Below, in pieces: positions 46,423 through 57,700 of a DNA stretch of 64,000 nucleotides. A program made the position numbers and the translations under genes. The notes beneath the pieces were generated by a model. The model saw nothing but the letters and a program-made list of their open reading frames with translations, made no database searches and was not told where the DNA came from. The number at the start of each line of letters is the position of its first letter. Position 1 is the first letter of the stretch. Origin of the DNA: Nemertoderma westbladi (lineage: Eukaryota; Xenacoelomorpha; Nemertodermatida; Nemertodermatidae); contig JAUCBJ010001486.1 of NCBI GenBank assembly GCA_032718475.1, positions 32,458 through 96,457 on the forward strand. The letters are read 5' to 3'.

Positions 46423-48158
46423 CAGCGTCTGGAGTGGGTGTGTGACTACATTATTTTATATCTGTTTTTATTATTTTTATACTTATGTATGTATTATTAT
46501 GTAATTTTATTATAATCGTTTTCTTTAATTTTATTTAGTAGAATATTATTTTAGCGATTATTTAGTAGATTAGTGCAATATATATATATTTGTGTTTATT
46601 ACTTAATTACTTAACATTATATATTTAGTTTAACGGCGAGAAATAATTCTTTTTTCTCTTTCCTTACTGTCCGTATCATATTATAAATACGTGACTACAG
46701 TAAGATGAAATGTCCGTACTTATTAAAGTACAATACCGCTCCTACTATACTCAAGTATTATTGGTAAGTAGAGTATTAGGAATGCAAAGTTCAGATCCTC
46801 GTGTCTCGGCTAAACCGAGCTCTGGGTAGACCTTGGAAACGACTTGCCTCTTCTCACTGACATTGCTTCTTGCAATATTGCTCTCATACCGTATATTAAA
46901 TAATACATATAGTAGAATGATGTCCCTTTAACAGTAGCGTAAAACGCAAAATAAATCTGTTAAACCCTTTGACCATCTGTAATTCTAGTCGATTAAGATA
47001 TCGTGGCACCCACCGATATACTTGAAAGAAAAAATTCTAGAATCAGTGGTTAACGTCCCCAGACATGTTCTGGAATAAATCGGTGCCCATCTCAAATATT
47101 AAATATTTAATAAATATTTATAAAATCTATTAAAACAAATGTTATAATAGAGTCAATGCATACAAATAAACTCTAAGGAGTTTGTAAACCAAGAAAATCT
47201 ATAAAACAAAAATCTGTTAAAATTCAGATCCTTTAAAATTCTAGTCAATTAAGATATCGTAGCACTTACCGATACTCTTAAAAGGACAAATTTCCTAGAA
47301 TTAAGGATCCTAGTCCCCAGACATGTTCTGGAATAAAATTGTGTCTATTTTAATATTAAATAATAAAATTTACGGGAATAAATTTTCAATTCATATCCTC
47401 TCATGAATTTGATAAATTGTCATTTTATACAATTTATAACATTCCCAAAATTCCATTAATTAATAGATCATTGGAGCGGAGATTCACTCTATTAAGTGTA
47501 TTAGTGTACGAGAATCTCCAATATATAGTCAATAGCCGATAAAATTCATAAAATCATGTATAAAGGGGATATTGACCATTAAAGAATTACTATTAAATAG
47601 CATCCCAGATCTGTATGCATGAGAATTACCCTAATTCTACCGCTAGCTTTCCATAATGTCACCATGGCAACAACCACGCTAGAATTAGAAGTGAGTTAAA
47701 GAAACAATAGAAAGCTTGCCCCATTGAATAGCATAGGGAATAAATAGCGCACTGCTAGTATCCAAGGATACATAATAATAACGTGACATTCTGGAAGGTA
47801 CTGACTAACGGACAAATGGCCCGAATGTGTACAGTTTGTGACAGTTGTGTTGAATTTGTGTGTTTATAGGTGAATGTTACTGCTAAAGTGTGTTTACAGT
47901 AGCGAGTCGCAATTGTGAAAGTAGCCCTACTCTGCCGAAAGAACCTGAAGTACATCTAAGCCTTTGGGACGGACAGTGGAGTGACTTGTGCCGGTTATCG
48001 TTGTCATTGTGTAGCTACATCGTTGGCGAAAGCACAGCGACGACGGTACATCGGCGCTGAGGATCTTGCACTGTCCGGGGGCAAAGAGGGGTAGGCAGCG
48101 ACGCCCGCTAGCCTAAAATATAAACTCATTATAATATTGATAAACTCATATAGCAGAT
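46423..48158 (+). other. BEL-1 spacer between pol and the accessory ORF
   Basis: Non-coding and AT-rich. It contains a diverged tandem duplication (about 46980-47110 and 47222-47345), each copy with GATTAAGATATCGTGGCAC / AATTAAGATATCGTAGCAC and the hairpin-forming CCCCAGACATGTTCTGG. The last 150 bp before the ATG is GC-richer and may be a 5' UTR. A pyrimidine-poor TTTACAG near 47898 is a possible splice acceptor for a subgenomic mRNA. Confidence 0.5.
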
Positions 48159-49052
48159 ATGACTGAGTTGATAGAAGATGATCTTGGTATCAGGGAGCGA
48201 TATACTCTACCTTTACAAGCGTTTGTCGATAGCTTGATACGTGGCGATGCTGGTCCAACTACTACGGAGGATGATGGTCATTATATCGAACCGCCAATGT
48301 CCCAGGAGCAACTTATGCGTGAATTGGATTAAAGAAAGTTCACCGCTCGCTATACGCATCGTAATGGTACGTATATGGACTTCTTAACTACTGGTCATCC
48401 TATCGATTTACACGATACGGACGATGTAGACACCCAAAGGGAAATGGTCCTATTTAAATATCATACCCAGCGGAGTCGGAACGATAAACTGAGAATCGAA
48501 CATGAGAATTCTATTCGAAACTGACTCGAAAGAGAAGACTTTGAAGAACCGGATAAACGCAGTGACTTCAACGACTATTTGGAATTCTTGAGAGAAACAT
48601 ATCTCAATGTAGCCAGTCAACAAAACCTAGAAACTCGATATCCTCAAGGTATACATCATGACCCTATGATAGAACTCAAACGACTCTATTTCACTATGAT
48701 GTATCTTACCGCCGATCGACCGCTACCTGTTGTACCGGATAGCTTCGAACAGATGGAGGAATATTGTAAAACTGGAGAAAGATCACCCGCGTTTCCCCTA
48801 CAAGAAGTGCGTCTTTGGTATTATTGCGATGAATGCCCTAGACCCAACCAACAAATGTAAAGACATAAACATCCGCGGAGATGTTGCGCTAAACACAGTT
48901 TTACTCGCTATACTTACGGGAGTTTCGAGCAAAACTTGTTCGATGTATCACCTACGCTCGCTCGACTCAAACGATCCTTAAATAAACCGATGATCAGAGT
49001 TCCGGAATACTCGGTCAGATCTCCTCATTCCCTGGTGAGACCTCAGACTCTT
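48159..49052 (+). pseudogene. Accessory ORF of the BEL family, N-terminal part (BEL-1)
   Basis: One frame from ATG 48159 to the BEL-2 insertion point, 298 codons, broken only by three point nonsense codons: TAA 48330-48332, TGA 48522-48524 and TAA 48858-48860. At the first two BEL-2 has Tyr and Arg codons. The product is unknown. Visible features: an acidic N-terminus (MTELIEDDLGIRERY), the conserved YIEPPMSQEQL, an Asp/His-rich TTGHPIDLHDTDDVDT, and a Cys/His cluster (YYCDEC ... RHKH ... CCAKH) that could bind zinc. No signal peptide and no membrane segment. It is shared with BEL-2, so it belongs to the element family and is not a host gene hit by chance. A captured viral or host gene is possible; I cannot name a family. 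Confidence 0.75.
49048..49052. repeat. Target-site duplication of BEL-2, left
   Basis: CTCTT immediately before the BEL-2 LTR, identical to 63084-63088. Confidence 0.9.
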
Positions 49053-50327
49053 TGTACGCGCTTTTGAAGACCTTTAGCAGTTTAACCTGCCAAAATTTAT
49101 ATGTCTTTTGGTTTATAAATAGACTTTAGAAGTTGACAAATATTTAATACCAATAAACACAACATTAGCAGAAGCCAGCCTAGTGCGCATCCATTCACCC
49201 GCTGGATATACCCGGGAGACTGGATTCTGAGGGCTTAGATTATTATTGCAGTGTAAGCTTACTGTATTATTCGATTGATCGTTAATAATTAATTTCTGAC
49301 TAATATTATTCACTTTCGGGAAATATTAACAGTTCCTTTAGGACGTGGCGCTCTATCTAGGTAAACAGAGATATGACTTATACTAATCACAACGGTAAGT
49401 CGGTAAGGCTTATGATTCACGTATGAGGCGCATTCTTTAGGAAATGCTTAGTTATCAGTCACAATCATGCACACTACCGGTACCGGTAACACACAATACT
49501 GCTCACTAATTTGCCGACCGTCAATGAATTTTATCATATATAAAGAGAACAGCAACGGACTCATGTAGTGCTTATCAAATAGCATTAGGTTCACTACAAA
49601 TCACAATAATATAAGTCGCAATCGCTATATATAACCCGTCTCTCTAACCAGTAGTGTATCAAGAAAATTGGGAAATTTGGGTTCTTTATAGATGTTATCC
49701 AAATAATATTCAACCAACTGATACAAAATATGACAACAGCAAACAGCAGCACAACAATGTATGTTGAACCGATAATGCAAGACTGAACGGAGTTGCACCG
49801 ATTGTTATGCACTGATAACAGTTATACGCTCTATAATTTAAGCCTACTAATGTTTCTTCTAAAGTATGAAAACGAGTTGACTCTAGAGCCGGTGTTCCTG
49901 GCCTAGATAGAAACAACACAACAGTAACAAGAAAAACAGTAAGACTGAACACTCCTAGCATGATCTGCCAAAATATCTCCACATCGACAGAAAAAATCGC
50001 TCTGATTGGCTGTTAAGCTAAACAAAGAACCATGTGTCCAATGGCCGTTTCCATGTCAGCAACCAGCTGTTAGATGTCGTAATCTGAATCATCAAGGCTA
50101 AGCTGTGCCAGGGTATTTGGTGCATTGCGGGTTTTTTGCCTTACCATGTCCGCCAAAGCACACATATAGAAGAATGACGTTTATGTCCGTTAAAACACCT
50201 ATAACGGTACCTTGCGGGCGAGGGGGATATATATATAGTTAGAGAGCTTTTTAGAGTATTCCAGCGCCTGGGGGGAAACTGGATTGCAAAGCAAAAGGGC
50301 CAGTTATATCCCACAGAAGCTTTTACA
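49053..50327 (-). repeat. BEL-2 3' LTR
   Basis: 1275 bp; on the plus strand it runs TGTACGCGCTTTTGAAG to GAAGCTTTTACA. In element sense it is preceded by the purine-rich GGGAGCGG, a fitting polypurine tract (50328-50335). Confidence 0.95.
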
Positions 50328-50335
50328 CCGCTCCC
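50328..50335 (-). promoter_or_regulatory. Polypurine tract of BEL-2
   Basis: On the minus strand GGGAGCGG directly precedes the 3' LTR, at the position where plus-strand DNA priming is expected. Confidence 0.5.
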
Positions 50336-50405
50336 AGAAAATGGGATTTGAGTCTATAAAATATACAAAATCACAGTTTCTAATATACGTAAATACTCTA
50401 AACAG

Positions 50406-50760
50406 TTAGTCTTTCTTACGCGGACGGCGTTTACGCAGTTTTTTAAAGCTAGCCAGAGTCTCTTTCTCTTTGGGGCGAGCCACTTTACAAGGAGGGCTAT
50501 AACTCCTGGGTGAAGGGTGCAATATGATTGCATCAGAGGGTGTAGGATTATGGTCGGTGTATCCGCCAGTCGAAGTACCGGGTTGATTGACATCAACGTC
50601 GGGGGAGAGGGGTCTAACGGCTTTGAGAGCTCGTTTTAAGACAGCCGCTCTTATGGGTCCTTTACGAGTGGTCTGAACGAGAGCCGTGGGTGGACCATAG
50701 GCAGTTAGAAACCTCCGGGGTTAAATGGTTCTTTCCAACTCGCGTTCGCAGGCTCAGTAT
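50406..50760 (-). pseudogene. Accessory ORF, C-terminal tail (BEL-2)
   Basis: It continues the frame of 50754-51122 across two nonsense codons (TGA 50754-50756, TAA 50721-50723) to a TAA at 50406-50408. The sequence is Pro-rich (TAYGPPTALVQTT, LHPSPRSYSPPCK) and ends in a strongly basic tail (SFKKLRKRRPRKKD), suggesting nucleic-acid binding or nuclear import. The composition is coding-like, unlike the AT-rich flanks. Confidence 0.65.
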
Positions 50761-51150
50761 TCATAAGGCCGTCGATATACTTCCTGTAACTCGGGGTGTG
50801 AGTTAACAAATAAGTCTCCATAGTCCGGGTCCTGACGGATATAATTGATTAAGCTATAGGAATGAAGGTCGCTAGGATTAACACTCCTGAGAAATTTGCG
50901 TACGAACTTGGTGGAAATGCATTCTCCAATGCGCTTCAGTAGTTCGTAACTCGATATGCGTGATTTCTGTTCGACAGAAGCGAATAGATAAGGATGGAAC
51001 GCATAAACTCCTTCGTAAGCGCGTCCAGGATAATAATGATGGTGCGAATCACAATGTAAATCAGCGTCCGCTTCCCAAGCTCTGATGTAACGTAGTGTGA
51101 TCATTTCATCTACGCTTTCCAAATCGTGATTAAAAAGGGCAATCGAAACT
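50757..51150 (-). pseudogene. Accessory ORF, segment after the Cys-rich domain (BEL-2)
   Basis: The frame includes ESVDEMITLRYIRAWEAD, a His-rich HCDSHHHYYPG, YAFHPYLFASVEQKSRISS and DPDYGDLFVNSHPELQEV. It follows the Cys-rich segment after a single-base frameshift near 51150. The final 20 residues recur at the right edge of the window in BEL-1. The function is unknown. Confidence 0.65.
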
Positions 51151-51485
51151 GGCGCGTCTCTTTAGTTGACAATGTTGCCATTGAGTCATAAATTGAGGGC
51201 AAACTGCAAAAATGTGCAAGTTATTGAGTCTGCAATACGCGCAATAAATTTCCATCGCCGGTTGTTCGTGGAAATAGGAACAGCGGACGTTTGTGTCCAT
51301 GGGCGTAACATGGTCTCTCGATGCGCATAACCGACAACGTTGCCGAGAAACATAGTTGGCATGGCGATAATCGTACGCAGTGAGACACTGTGGACCTTGA
51401 TACCATTCTAGGATGTAATCGTTGTCGCTGTTCCGGGCGCGATAGGCTGAATCTCCTCAGATTCTAGGCATATTGGTTCGTCTTC
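51151..51485 (-). pseudogene. Accessory ORF, Cys-rich segment (BEL-2)
   Basis: In the frame ending near 51161 it encodes an array of paired cysteines: RQRCRLCASRDHVTPMD, NVRCSYFHEQP, EIYCAYCRLNN, IFAVCPQF and WQHCQLK. The C-x2-C ... C ... H ... C-x2-C ... C pattern suggests a zinc-binding fold of RING/ribbon type, but matches no family I can name. A frameshift near 51430 separates it from the start of the segment (DWEDEPICLESEEIQP). It is absent from the visible part of BEL-1. Confidence 0.6.
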
Positions 51486-51749
51486 CCAGTCTGTTACGAA
51501 TAGAATTTTCGTGATCTATTTTCGGTTTATCGTTACGACTCCGCTGGGTATGATATTTAAATAGAACCATTTCCCTTTCGGTGTCTACATCGTCCGTATC
51601 ATGTAAATCGATAGGATGGCCGGTAGTTAGGAAGTCCATATACATACCATTACGATGCGTATAGTGAGCGGTGAATTTTCGATAGTCCAATTCACGCGTA
51701 AGTTGCTCTTGGGACATCGGCGGTTCGATATAACGACCATCGTCCTCCG
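51486..51749 (-). pseudogene. Accessory ORF, N-terminal segment fused to pol (BEL-2)
   Basis: About 90% identical to 48268-48535 of BEL-1 (YIEPPMSQEQL, TTGHPIDLHDTDDVDT, HTQRSRNDK). It is joined to pol at 51745-51749, where pol and accessory sequence share the 5-base word CGGAG. The other end, near 51480-51485, shares GAAGAC with the deleted partner. These deletions removed the accessory start codon and about 1.4 kb or more of its middle. Confidence 0.8.
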
Positions 51750-54700
51750 GCGCTGACGTTTTCTTGCTGCGCAAACCACTTAGTTCGAAGTTGTAGCGTG
51801 GGCAGATAATGTTTCTCAAAATGGTCAGCGAAACGACGGGATAGCAACTGCATAAGTTGCCAAGTTCGACGGCAGTATTCGTCTCCGTCGGCAATCTCCG
51901 ATCGTGGGAGCATGGCTACAGGTTTCTTCAGTAGGAAGTGCGCGGGTGTTAGCGCTTCCAGGGAATCGGGACTCGATGAGACTGGCATAAGCGGTCTCTC
52001 GTTGAGATAGGCAGCTATTTCCTCCATTAACGTCCGCAAAAGTTCGTCGGTGAGGTACGCGCGGCATGGCACTATAAAGTGAAATGCAGTTTTGACATTT
52101 CGAATTAATCTCTCCCAACTTCCTCCCCACCAAGGGGCGTCAGCGGCGTTGAAGGTCCAGCTAGACGCTGTTATCCTTAGCTGGTCGTCCACCTGTCTTT
52201 GGTTCCAGTCCTTCACGTAAGCCTGTATTTCGTTGTTGGCACCAATGAAGTTCGTTCCCTTATCCGATCTCATGGTATTACTCGTCCCGAAGCGAGCGAT
52301 CTGTCGCCGTAGACTTAAGACGAAGCTATTGGTAGATAGATCGTTCACCATATCGAGATGGATGGCTCTACAGGTCATGCATACGAAGATGACACACCAT
52401 CTCTTGACTATAGTCCTAGCACGATATACTTCAATAGGGCCAAATAAATCTACACCAGTATTAGTAAAAGGTGGTTCATAGAAGCTTACTCGTTCCCTAG
52501 GTAATTCTGCCTCTCGCTGTGTTAAAGGCCTACTGAATGCTTTCCTACAGGGTATGCAGTTCCTAAGAACTTGGTTCAGAGCTCTACGGGGTTTATCAAA
52601 ATAATAGCGAGTTCGAATTTCGCTAAGAACTCGTTCTCTACCAGCATGATAAAGTTTACTGTGAACATCTACAATCATCTTGATTTGTACTTCAAGATTT
52701 CTAATGAGTATGGGGAATTTAGTGTCAAAGGATAATGGCGCATTGGTGAGTCTTCCTCCAACACGTATTAACCCATCTATCATTGTGCTAGAGAATCGAT
52801 CCCTTAAGCGCATCTGCGGATTTCTCAACAACAGGAAATACTTTTTGGAATCCTCATAGCATTGCAGGAGTCTCAGTATCTGCTTATTGGTTTCTTCATG
52901 CTCCGGGTGACTAATTTTCTCCTTTAGAAAACGGTCAGATGTCTTATATTTGGGTAAATTTTTAATAACATGAACTTGCGCAGATGTCAATGGAGCGGTA
53001 TCACTAATGGTCTTCGTCCTGGAGTAGTGATGATGAAAACATCTCCTTAAATATGTGACGGCTTTACAGAGCCGATTCCAGGAACTGTAGTGATGCATTG
53101 CTCTCTGCAGCATAGGTGAGATTCCTTGCGAGACGTCTGGTATTCCAGATTTCCAATCTCTATCTCTAATTTCCACAACAGACTTATTTGTGTTGAGGGA
53201 TTGTGGATCCGAAGCATCATTCCCGGAAGTATGTAATACAGATAGATCGATAGTCGGTTTAAATAACTTCGATTTACTCGCCCGGGTTTTAGGTTTGACT
53301 GTCTCCGCTCCCTTGGCTTGTCTAATCTCCGCCGTAGTAAGGTGAGGAGGCCATTCATCCTCTTCCTTGCTCAGGAAGTCTGGTCCACCCAACCAATCTG
53401 GAGTATCTATCAGCTCCTGTGGAGTTGCTCCCCTGGAGGCGATATCGGCTGGATTAATCGTACCAGGGCAATGTCTCCATTGATCTATCTTTGTGCGACT
53501 AAGAATAATAGCTACCCTGTTAGTAACAAAAACGCTGAACTGACAGACTTCATTGGTTAGATATTCCAACACGAGTAAAGCGTCGGTCCAATAAACCGTT
53601 TTCTCCAGTGGATAGTCGATTTGTTCCGTTACGTTCCAGCCGATGGCTGTAGCGTATAAAGCCGCCTTTAACTCCGCTCGAGGAACCTTTAACTTGTTGT
53701 TAATCAATGCCTTAGAGGTAACCAAGGCGACTTTGATTCCATCCGGGGTTTCGACTCGCAGATATGCTACTATACCTATTCCCATGTCGCTGGCATCTCC
53801 AAACACATGGAGTTGATAGGAATACGTAGGAAGAACATGGCCAAAATATGCACGGGAAATTATAAAGTTCTCGATGGCAGGTAGAGAATCTTCCCATTTC
53901 ATCCATTTCTTTAACAATTCTCCCTTAAGCGGATCGTCCCATGAGTGGTTTTCAAGCCACATTTGTTGTACTAAACTCCGAGCAATCAATATAACTGGGC
54001 TTATAAATCCCAATGGGTCGAAATAAGTGCTCAGGATACTTAAACAGATCCGTTTGGTCCGAACTGGATTATCTCGCTGTTTTAACTGAAAAAACAGGAT
54101 GTCTCTTTCAGTGTCCCACTTCAAGCCTAGCGTCTTGGTTTCAGGAAGATCGTCCTTTATTAAGTCTAGGTCTTTCGTTCCTCGGTCTTCTACCGGTATG
54201 GCTTCCAGAAACTCACGGGAGTTGCTAGTGAATTTCGTCAGTCGAAATCCACCTCTTTTCAAACACTCTACCGTTCCTTTCGCGACATCTATGGCTTCTT
54301 CTACTGATGGAAGGGACCTTAAATTGTCGTCCATGTATATATTACGTTTTATGTTGTCTATCACTTCTTTTGAGAAGGAGTCTCGGTTGTCATTCGCAGT
54401 GGTTCGCACCACGGAGCAGGCGTTGGAAGGGCTTGATATGATTCCAAAAGCCTGGATGGTCATCCAGTACTCTACCGGTTTCTGATTGAGGTCTCCTTCA
54501 GGCCACCACAGAAATCTCAGGCTGTCTCTATCTCTATCCAGCGCCTTGACTTGTAAGAACATTCCTTCTATATCGGAGGCAAACGCGATGGAATATTGTC
54601 TTAATCTTAAAAGTATTCCCAACAAAGATTGGAGTAAGTTGGGTCCTGGTAACAACTCGGAATTGAGGGATTGGCCCATATATAGGGCGGAGCCATCGAA

Positions 54701-57700
54701 TACGACTCGTACTTCGTGGGGTTTACCGGGTTTGGGAACGTAATGATGTGTTAAGTAATACGTTCTCTCAGTCACTGGTGTTCCTTCCGGTACTCGCTCC
54801 GCGTATCCCTTTGTTATAAATTTCTTCAGCTGAGTTTGGTACATTTCTTTAGCTGAAGCATTAGCCGTAAGGCGTCGATGTAATTGAGCGATTCTTTTCT
54901 CTGCCAAGGGTCTGTTATTTATAAATCTAGGTTCTCGTTTTCGAAATGGTAGGCCGATTTCATATCTACCTTGGTCCTTTAAAAAACGTGTAGTTGTTTC
55001 CTGGATTTGCTTGGCTCTTTCTTCTTCTATCGATAGGGCCTTATCATATGAATTAGGCTCTACCAGTTCTTGAGTAAAGAATCGTACGGCTAGTTCGTCC
55101 CGAGTTCTAGCGTTGTAGCGCTCTATCTCATCGTTTAGTTCGTCATTGTAAGCGATGGGTTCCGATGGGCGAATCAGTTGACATAGGTTCACCTGATTTT
55201 TCCAAGTTTGGTTTTCTGTAAGTAGGTCGATTGTGTTCTCTTCATCGAAGAGTTGGTAGATGTCGTCATTATCTGAGGAGTATGGTGTTTTCTCAGTTAG
55301 TTCGTCCACCTCACTGCTCTCCACTTCCCAATCGTTTACTTGGCATATTCGTTCTTGTGGCATTCTCTCTTCGAGAGTCCTGCGGGAAGGGCCAGTAAAG
55401 TACCAACCTACTCTAGTTCTTACCGCATAGGTTTGCAGTGGCTGCGGTTGAGCAGGCCATTTCTCCAATGTTTCGAGCGCCTCATGCGCGTTTTGGCCGA
55501 TGAGTATTTGCACTCCAGGATAATCTGTCTGGAATCGAGGTATCTTAAGATGTTGGATGCTTTCATCCTCGTCCCAATTATAAAGGTCTGCTTGAGTAGT
55601 AGCGAAGTTCTTTATAGCCACCATTTTTACCGACCTTATACCTTGTGCTCCTAACTTATCCTGGGGGGTGGACAATACACCTACATAGTAATCTGCCGTT
55701 AGGGTAGATTTCCAAACCTGCATAATTCCTGACATATTCAATTTAGTCCGGAATTTGGGTTGTCCAGCAAAGATATCTTCGGCTGGTTCTTGATCGATGA
55801 ATGTTCCTGTACTGCCGGAGTCAAGGAGGGCGTTCACTATGTAACTGTTGTTAAGACCGTGAACTCTTACCTGCACTACAGGAAATTCTCTGATTCCTAC
55901 ATTGGAAGTTGGAGCTTTCCAAGATGGTTGTCTGTCAAAGGTAGTTGGGGGGAACTCATTTTCGGTGTCCTTTTCATAAGTAAGTGCTCGATACACCGCG
56001 GTATTGATTAGGTAACAGGATTCGTTGGCGTCGGAGAATTCGTCAGTATAGAATCCTCCCATCTCAGACTCCTGATCAGTGTCATTTACATCACTGAATT
56101 GGACATGTAGTTCGGGCTCACTTACCTGACTCTGTTTGTCTCGTTCGAACTCACTGTGTAACAAGATGTGATGTTTCGCGCCACACTTTGCACACTTTAT
56201 GTCGGAGTAACAGGTTCGCCGTTGGTGTCCTGGTCTGAGGCAATTATAGCATAACCGCTTATCCCACACGACTGCACGTCTGTCTACAAGGGATTTCTTT
56301 AGAAATTCAGCACACGCACTCAAACGGTGGGTTCCGTCGCACAGCGCACAGTTAGGTTTTATGTTACTCACTTTACCTTGGGTAACTTGATGCACTCTCG
56401 TTCTTTCTTCGGGTTTTCTTCGGTGCATTCTGTTAGGAGACTGAGGAGGGGTCTTGGCAACCTGTTCTCTCCTATCGTTGTTTCGAGCCTTGTATTTACT
56501 TACGTCTTTTGAGGTTTTGTCAACATAGTAAGATCGATCAGTGTCTTTCCCGCTGTCCTCTTCTTGAGAAGCTTGGCTTTCGCCGTCGTCAGTGTAACAC
56601 ACCGGTGTTACTCTTCTCCTAGAAGCGGGTTTCTCACTTACCTTATTTTCCGATGTTTTCTCTCTGGACTGCTTGATGAGTTGTAGTTTTACTTCACCAT
56701 CTAAGAAGGACATGAGATCAGCCATGGTAGGGCTTCGTCGTTGCTGCTCATTCATATACAACACTTTCTTGTCCCAGCGTGTACATACTCCACCCTTTGG
56801 TAAAGTAGAGACTACTGCTCCAATAACCATGGAACTCTGATATTCATGAGACTTACCTAACCAGTCCAGTTGTCTACAGATCTCTTGAATCTCATCAGAA
56901 AACTCTATAATCCTGCTATTAAGGAAGTTTCGGGGGGCTACTAATTTTGCATACAAATACTTAGCTATGTTATCCTTGTTACCATACCTGATGTTTAATG
57001 TATCCCAAACTTGTCTTAATCCTTCTGGATGTCCAATGAACTTTAACGCCATTAACTTGGGAGGTCCTTCCAAGCACTTGATGAGGAACCTAAGTTTCTC
57101 TCCGTTAGATAGCACAGAGTTCTGTATGCTGTCTTTGTAATATTCGTTGAAAGGTAACCATTTCATCTCATCTCCATTGAATTTGACGATCTCTCCCACT
57201 TTGACCGCTTGGCGGGCTTCTGTTCTAGCCATCTGACGCGTAAAGCTTTCTTGGGCCATCGTGTTATTTAATATCGAATTATCGGTATATAAATTTCTCG
57301 GATCATTATCAGGTCTATAGGGAATATCATTAACAACAGGTCTATAATCACCCTTAATAGGGTTTGCTATAGGAGTTTCTACTTCACTAGCAGTATAGAT
57401 GCGTGTAGGCTCCACACCTTGCGCATGTAATACTTCAGACCTAACAGGCTGACACAATGTTACAGGGGGTATGGGTATACCCTTTTGTATGTTGACTAAT
57501 TTGTCGCGTTCCAGCGCGATACTTTGTTGCACTTCTTGCAATTCTGCCCTACCTTCCCTTACTGTTCCCTTAATTTGGTAGACAGTCTCCTGCATCTGTC
57601 CGAGCAGGAGATTCATCCCCCGCCGTCCCTCCTCTACCCACTCGACCGCCGAAGCGGGAGTCGCCAACATTGTAGCGGGCTGACGTGGGACGACGGGAGA

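Noticed and set aside
48159-49052. Accessory ORF as an integrated DNA-virus gene independent of the retroelement
   Set aside because: The same gene occupies the same position and orientation relative to pol in BEL-2, so it travels with the element, although a viral origin by capture remains possible.
49053-50327. Solo LTR
   Set aside because: Its flanks do not carry a duplication by themselves, while its left flank and the right flank of 61804-63083 share CTCTT; the two are the ends of one element.
50406-51749. Accessory ORF as a classical BEL env glycoprotein
   Set aside because: No signal peptide, membrane anchor or fusion-type hydrophobic stretch is visible, and the C-terminus is basic and Pro-rich.
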